NCBI GenBank assembly: GCA_934215995.1
Contig: CAKQBC010000084.1
Location: 1 to 8,564, forward strand
DNA length: 8,564 bases
Reading direction: 5' to 3'
Source: an uncultured Bacillus sp.
GTDB lineage: Bacteria; Bacillota; Bacilli; Bacillales; DSM-1321
A program made the position numbers and the translations under genes. The notes beneath the pieces are model-generated. The model did no database searches and was not told the origin of the DNA. It saw only the letters and a list, made by a program, of their open reading frames with translations. This document shows, piece by piece, positions 5,673-8,564 of the stretch; positions within the stretch are counted from its first letter, which is position 1, and every line of letters starts with the position of its first letter.

Positions 5673-7577
5673 ATGGATGGACAGTTGGGAAGCTTGATGG
5701 AAACCATGGGAGATCATCCGATTTTTAGAGATGCAGATGATGAAGTGCTTATGGCTCTGAGCGGTTCGTGTGCCATTAGAACGTACGAGCCGATGGATGT
5801 GATCCTCTACCCCCATGAAGAGCGGAAGGGGCTTCTTACAGTGCTTGCCGGTACTGCTGAAGTCTGTGTGGAGGATGAAGTCCTTGAAATTGTCCGGCAA
5901 GGAGAGATGATCGGTTTTTCAAGCCTATACAGGCTATTCGAATCGGAAAGCGCTCCTGCGCCAACAGGGGAAGCACAGGTGGAAGTAAGGGCTATAGAGA
6001 AGGTAAAGGCTTTATTCATACCCTTTGAAGCGATAGTGATACGATGGACCGATCCGAATGTGCGTGAATATTTGCTCCGCCAGATTACGGAGAGACTGAT
6101 GGATGTTTATGGGTCACTCGCTGAGCAGGTAAGTCTTTCGAGACGCTTTGGCGACCGTGATGCCCTGGTTCTTAGGGTTCAGGATCTTATGGCGACGAAC
6201 ATCGTGTATTGCGAGCCGGAAACCCCTATCCGGGAGGCAGCTGCCAGGATGACGGATAACCGTGTCAGCTCTATTATTGTTTCGGAAGGCAAGAGCCTGA
6301 AAGGCATCATTACCGAAAGGGATATCGTGGGGAAAGTTGTGGCTGGGAATCGTTCTCTCGATGAACCCGCCAGCAAAATCATGACCCCTGAGCCTTACAC
6401 AATCTCCCGCTTTTCCTATTACTACGATGCATTCACAACCCTGTTGCTGAAAGGTGTGAAACATCTGCCTGTCGTTGATCGGGAGGAAGTATGCGGAATG
6501 ATTTCACTATCCGACCTGCTTAATAAAAAAAATGAGGGCATGATGAAAACCATCCAAACGATCGAGGAAGCTGATGAAGAGAGCCTGCCTCGTGTAAAGG
6601 ATGCAATTTATGCAGTTTTTGAAACCTTGCTGGATAAAAAAGTACCGGCGGCTGAAATATTGACTACAGTTACGAAATTGTATGACAGGCTCATCAAACG
6701 GGCAGTGGAAATCGCAGTTTCCGATGTGGAGCGGACCACCGGTAAAAAGCCTCCCCTGCTATTTGGATTGTATATGATGGGCAGTGCCGGCAGAGAAGAG
6801 CAGTTCATGCTGACAGACCAGGACCACTTCCTTGTATACGAAGACACGGATAACCCGGAGCATGAAGCCTATTTTAAGCTGCTGGGGGAGAGGATTGTAC
6901 ACTTTATGGAAGTAGGCGGCTATGCAAGATGCAAAGGGCTGATGATGTCGAGTGAAACCGATTGGCGCGGTTCCATCCAGGAATGGAAAAACCGTGTAAG
7001 GGAGTGGGGTGTCGTTTCCACAAACGATCAGCTGCTGAAAGCGATCAATTTCTTCTCCTACCGGCTTGTCTATGGAAGCAAGGAGCTTCACCGAACCTTC
7101 GAGGATGCAATGGAAGAGACACTGTCCTGTTGCAGGAGGTTTTTGTACCGTCTGGCTGAGGTGGAAAGGGAGAGGCCTGTCACGGCGCTCGGGAATCCGA
7201 TCCGCTCTCTGTTCAGGCTTGAAAAAAGAAGCATCGACATGAAAAAGGAAATCCTCTTCCCTTATCATCATGGCCTGCAGATTTTGTCCATGATTCATGG
7301 TATCATCTCAGGGACGCCATTTGAACGGCTTGATGCTCTTGCAAGGAAAGGCGCGATAGAGGAGAGCTTCGCTAATGATGTGAAAGAAGCAATGAATGTT
7401 GTGCTCGGCCTTTATGTCAGGCTGAAGAACGGGCAGTCGAAAAGGGGAGAAGAACTCTCAAGCATTTTGCCTTTTGCAGTTCTGTCAACAAGGGAGAAAG
7501 AAGAATTGATCATCAGCATGAAGCTTCTTAAGGAAATGCAGAATAAGATTTTCTTCCACTTCCATATGAGAATTTAG
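5673..7577 (+). CDS. cNMP-binding-like / CBS pair / DUF294 nucleotidyltransferase-like protein
   Basis: Encodes 634 residues. I chose ATG 5673 because of the SD GGAGGA (5661-5666). The frame is open back to 5388, but that part runs through spoIIQ and its terminator and is not plausible protein. Domains in order: a cyclic-nucleotide-binding-like fold (about 10-135); two CBS modules (about 172-228 and 236-287; LMATNIV at 172, IMTPEPY at 236); a DUF294 nucleotidyltransferase-like domain with GSAGREEQ (370-377) and the acidic motif DQD (382-384), equivalent to the GS...DxD metal site of GlnD-type enzymes; and a helical DUF294 C-terminal domain (about 490-630). The cNMP pocket looks degenerate: after GEMIGFSSL the usual Arg-Thr/Ser-Ala cassette is absent. 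No membrane segment is seen. CBS pairs normally sense adenine nucleotides, so this is probably a nucleotide-controlled nucleotidyltransferase with unknown substrate. The exonuclease gene follows closely. Confidence 0.86.
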   Translation: MDGQLGSLMETMGDHPIFRDADDEVLMALSGSCAIRTYEPMDVILYPHEERKGLLTVLAGTAEVCVEDEVLEIVRQGEMIGFSSLYRLFESESAPAPTGEAQVEVRAIEKVKALFIPFEAIVIRWTDPNVREYLLRQITERLMDVYGSLAEQVSLSRRFGDRDALVLRVQDLMATNIVYCEPETPIREAAARMTDNRVSSIIVSEGKSLKGIITERDIVGKVVAGNRSLDEPASKIMTPEPYTISRFSYYYDAFTTLLLKGVKHLPVVDREEVCGMISLSDLLNKKNEGMMKTIQTIEEADEESLPRVKDAIYAVFETLLDKKVPAAEILTTVTKLYDRLIKRAVEIAVSDVERTTGKKPPLLFGLYMMGSAGREEQFMLTDQDHFLVYEDTDNPEHEAYFKLLGERIVHFMEVGGYARCKGLMMSSETDWRGSIQEWKNRVREWGVVSTNDQLLKAINFFSYRLVYGSKELHRTFEDAMEETLSCCRRFLYRLAEVERERPVTALGNPIRSLFRLEKRSIDMKKEILFPYHHGLQILSMIHGIISGTPFERLDALARKGAIEESFANDVKEAMNVVLGLYVRLKNGQSKRGEELSSILPFAVLSTREKEELIISMKLLKEMQNKIFFHFHMRI

Positions 7578-7610
7578 GGGGGATTTCCTATTTTTATTTT
7601 AAGAAAAAAC

Positions 7611-8234
7611 ATGGATTGCCCATTGAATTATGAACGTCTTCCTTTGACGACACCTCTCTCGGACATGGCCTTCACCGTCTATGATACTGAGGCTACCGGA
7701 TTCCAGGTCGCCAAGGATGACCGGATGATCGAATTGGGGGCAGTGGTCGTCAAGGGACTGGAAGTCTGCGAAGAACGGCAATTTCAGACATACGTAAACC
7801 CGCATAGACAAATTTCTCGGGAAATAACAGAACTTACATCTATTTCCAGGGAAATGGTCGAAAATGCACCGAATGCGCTGGAGGCGATATCCAATTTTTT
7901 TGAGTTTGTCGAAAAGAGCAATAGTGCGAGCTTTGTCGGCCACCATGTAGCGTTTGATATGCTTGTATTGAAGCATGAATTGAAACGGGAAAAGTTATCA
8001 TACAGGAAATACATGTCGATCGATACACTTGACCTGATCCGTATTGTATCTCCTGAGCAAGAAGGAAAAGACCTGGAAGCATATGCGCAATCTTTTCGGA
8101 CGAAAATATACCCGAGGCATTCCGCCCTTGGGGATGCCCTGACGACTGCCCATTTATTTGTGGAGCTTCTTTGTCGCCTCGAGGATCGCGGAATAAAAAC
8201 ATTCGGCGAGTTATTGCGGCTTATCAGAAAATGA
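7611..8234 (+). CDS. DEDDh-type 3'-5' exonuclease domain protein (DnaQ/PolC-epsilon-like)
   Basis: A stand-alone nuclease of 207 residues if ATG 7611 is the start. The three exonuclease motifs are complete: Exo I Asp25 and Glu27 (YDTEATG), Exo II Asp116 (FVGHHVAFDM), and Exo III His170 and Asp175 (HSALGDALTTAHLF). The His five residues before Asp175 makes it the DEDDh class. Such enzymes remove nucleotides from 3' ends of DNA or RNA with two metal ions; the substrate here is not known. The DUF294 gene ends 33 bases upstream, so they form an operon. The start is doubtful: the only SD (AGGGGGGAT, 7576-7584) is 26 bases from the ATG but about six bases from an in-frame ATT at 7590, which would add seven residues (MFILRKN). 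From memory, related DUF294 proteins in other bacteria are also paired with such exonucleases. Confidence 0.88.
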   Translation: MDCPLNYERLPLTTPLSDMAFTVYDTEATGFQVAKDDRMIELGAVVVKGLEVCEERQFQTYVNPHRQISREITELTSISREMVENAPNALEAISNFFEFVEKSNSASFVGHHVAFDMLVLKHELKREKLSYRKYMSIDTLDLIRIVSPEQEGKDLEAYAQSFRTKIYPRHSALGDALTTAHLFVELLCRLEDRGIKTFGELLRLIRK

Positions 8235-8239
8235 TGCAG

Positions 8240-8300
8240 CCCGCCCAGCGGGGAACCGATATGTAGACAGAACAGGCCCATTTTTTCAAAAAAAGCCTTT
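8240..8300 (+). terminator. weak hairpins after the exonuclease gene
   Basis: CCCGC (8240-8244) / GCGGG (8248-8252) is a short stem without a T tract. Further on, AGGC (8274-8277) and GCCT (8295-8298) enclose TTTTTT and AAAAAA tracts that can also pair. Neither is a textbook terminator, so read-through of the operon into the spoIIID leader is possible. Confidence 0.3.
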
Positions 8301-8327
8301 ATACCTTGTCCTTCTTATGATTTTCGT

Positions 8328-8356
8328 GCATAATACCTCGCCCAAGCTAATAAAAT
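8328..8356 (+). promoter_or_regulatory. candidate sigma-E promoter of spoIIID
   Basis: GCATAATA (8328-8335) and AATAAAAT (8349-8356) are spaced by 13 bases and fit the sigma-E pattern moderately (-10 about 6/8). spoIIID is a sigma-E gene in B. subtilis. The start would fall near 8363. A competing reading on the same bases is a sigma-A-like pair, TTGTCC (8306-8311), 17 bases, CATAAT (8329-8334). Confidence 0.4.
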
Positions 8357-8397
8357 GATACAAACCTTACAAAGAGAGTGGGTGGGGTGAGGAATCG

Positions 8398-8427
8398 TTG
8401 ATTTCAATGTTGCCATTTTTCAAATAG
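8398..8427 (+). CDS. possible nine-residue leader ORF in the spoIIID leader
   Basis: TTG at 8398 follows the SD-like run GGGGTGAGG (8384-8392) at good distance and gives MISMLPFFK before TAG at 8425-8427. The next codon in the same frame is ATG 8428, which opens the 29-residue ORF. It is either a separate mini-ORF that hands ribosomes on or the 5' part of one leader ORF cut by an amber codon. No family is recognisable at this length. Confidence 0.3.
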   Translation: MISMLPFFK

Positions 8428-8517
8428 ATGTTCCTTCTAACCTGGAGAGCAGACACTAATTTACCTAAAAGGAGCGGATCCCATTTCACACTTCTCACAT
8501 CCAACTTAGGGAGGTAG
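8428..8517 (+). CDS. usd-like upstream ORF controlling spoIIID (29 residues)
   Basis: ATG 8428 to TAG 8515-8517 encodes MFLLTWRADTNLPKRSGSHF followed by nine more residues. It has no SD of its own but follows directly on the TAG of the mini-ORF at 8398-8427, which would suit re-initiation. Its last codons run through the spoIIID SD (AGGGAGGT, 8508-8515), and it ends six bases before the spoIIID GTG. In B. subtilis a small ORF called usd, at this position, must be translated for spoIIID to be translated. Position, length and overlap with the SD suggest the same role here; I cannot compare the peptide sequences reliably. A hairpin over the spoIIID start (8487-8526) supports the idea. Confidence 0.5.
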   Translation: MFLLTWRADTNLPKRSGSHFTLLTSNLGR

Positions 8518-8526
8518 AGTGGTGTG
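8487..8526 (+). promoter_or_regulatory. hairpin sequestering the spoIIID start codon
   Basis: CACACTTCTC (8487-8496) pairs with GAGTGGTGTG (8517-8526): eight Watson-Crick pairs, one T-G wobble and one T-T mismatch. The 3' arm contains the GTG start (8524-8526), and the 20-base loop holds the SD AGGGAGGT (8508-8515). The 5' arm lies inside the upstream ORF, so a ribosome translating that ORF would open the stem. Confidence 0.55.
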
Positions 8527-8564
8527 CACGATTACATCAAAGAAAGAACAATCAAGATTGGAAA
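8524..8564 (+). CDS. spoIIID: stage III sporulation transcriptional regulator SpoIIID (3' end missing)
   Basis: The window ends after 13 full codons: GTG then HDYIKERTIKIG, which is the start of B. subtilis SpoIIID as I know it (MHDYIKERTIKIGK...). SpoIIID is a small helix-turn-helix DNA-binding protein of about 93 residues. It acts in the mother cell after sigma-E, repressing part of the sigma-E regulon and activating others, including sigK. The HTH lies beyond the window. The start is set by the conserved N-terminus and the SD AGGGAGGT (8508-8515). Translation is probably dependent on the upstream ORF. In Bacillus the next gene is usually mbl. Confidence 0.93.
   Translation, partial: MHDYIKERTIKIG

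Noticed and set aside
6759..7298. 179-codon open frame on the minus strand inside the DUF294 gene
   Set aside because: Antisense to a well-supported domain protein; the product is low in recognisable motifs and has no convincing SD.
7784..8281. 165-codon open frame on the minus strand over the exonuclease gene
   Set aside because: Antisense to the conserved Exo II and Exo III motifs; Ser/Arg-rich shadow translation with no family resemblance.
1..8564. CRISPR array, tRNA or rRNA genes, transposase or phage genes
   Set aside because: No regularly spaced repeats, no tRNA cloverleaf or rRNA segments, and no transposase or integrase motifs were found on either strand by eye.

Overview
This window comes from an endospore-forming, low-to-moderate GC member of the Bacillaceae (Bacillus in the broad sense). 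The evidence is the order ywzB - ywmB - murA - spoIID - spoIIQ - spoIIID, the close match of these products to their Bacillus subtilis counterparts as I remember them, strong purine-rich Shine-Dalgarno (SD) sequences, GTG and TTG starts, and the E88, Cys117 and degenerate-LytM signatures described below. I cannot assign a species.

Layout. 2-205: 3' part of ywzB (DUF1146), the gene that follows the ATP synthase operon. 343-1059: ywmB, an exported DUF1779 protein. 1092-2390: murA, closed by a strong terminator. 2391-2829: a gene-free stretch holding a dispersed Bacillaceae-type intergenic repeat (about 2464-2613), a further fold-back element and a good sigma-E-type promoter. 2830-3852: spoIID, also closed by a hairpin terminator. 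3947-4360, minus strand: a small VanZ-family membrane protein, convergent with spoIID and divergent from spoIIQ. 4361-4678: a leader region with a candidate sigma-F promoter and a hairpin against the spoIIQ SD. 4679-5497: spoIIQ and its terminator. 5673-7577 and 7611-8234: a two-gene unit encoding a cNMP-binding-like/CBS/DUF294 nucleotidyltransferase-like protein and a DEDDh 3'-5' exonuclease. 8235-8523: the spoIIID leader with a likely regulatory upstream ORF. 8524-end: the first 13 full codons of spoIIID.

How the genes work together. MurA supplies the first committed precursor of peptidoglycan. SpoIID cuts peptidoglycan during engulfment in the mother cell. SpoIIQ is the forespore half of the engulfment zipper and feeding-tube channel. 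SpoIIID is the mother-cell regulator acting after sigma-E. The block is therefore a cell wall and engulfment cluster with one non-sporulation unit, the DUF294/exonuclease pair, between spoIIQ and spoIIID. That pair is the accessory part of the window and its biochemical role is not settled by the sequence.

Most worth a second look: (1) the spoIIID leader, where a 29-codon ORF runs through the spoIIID SD and a hairpin pairs with the spoIIID GTG, resembling the usd control known in B. subtilis but with an in-frame amber codon ahead of it; (2) the exonuclease start, where the SD fits an ATT codon rather than the ATG; (3) the DUF294-exonuclease pair itself; (4) leader hairpins that cover the SDs of ywmB and spoIIQ; (5) the intergenic repeat upstream of spoIID. 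All pairings were found by eye; no folding, alignment or database search was run.
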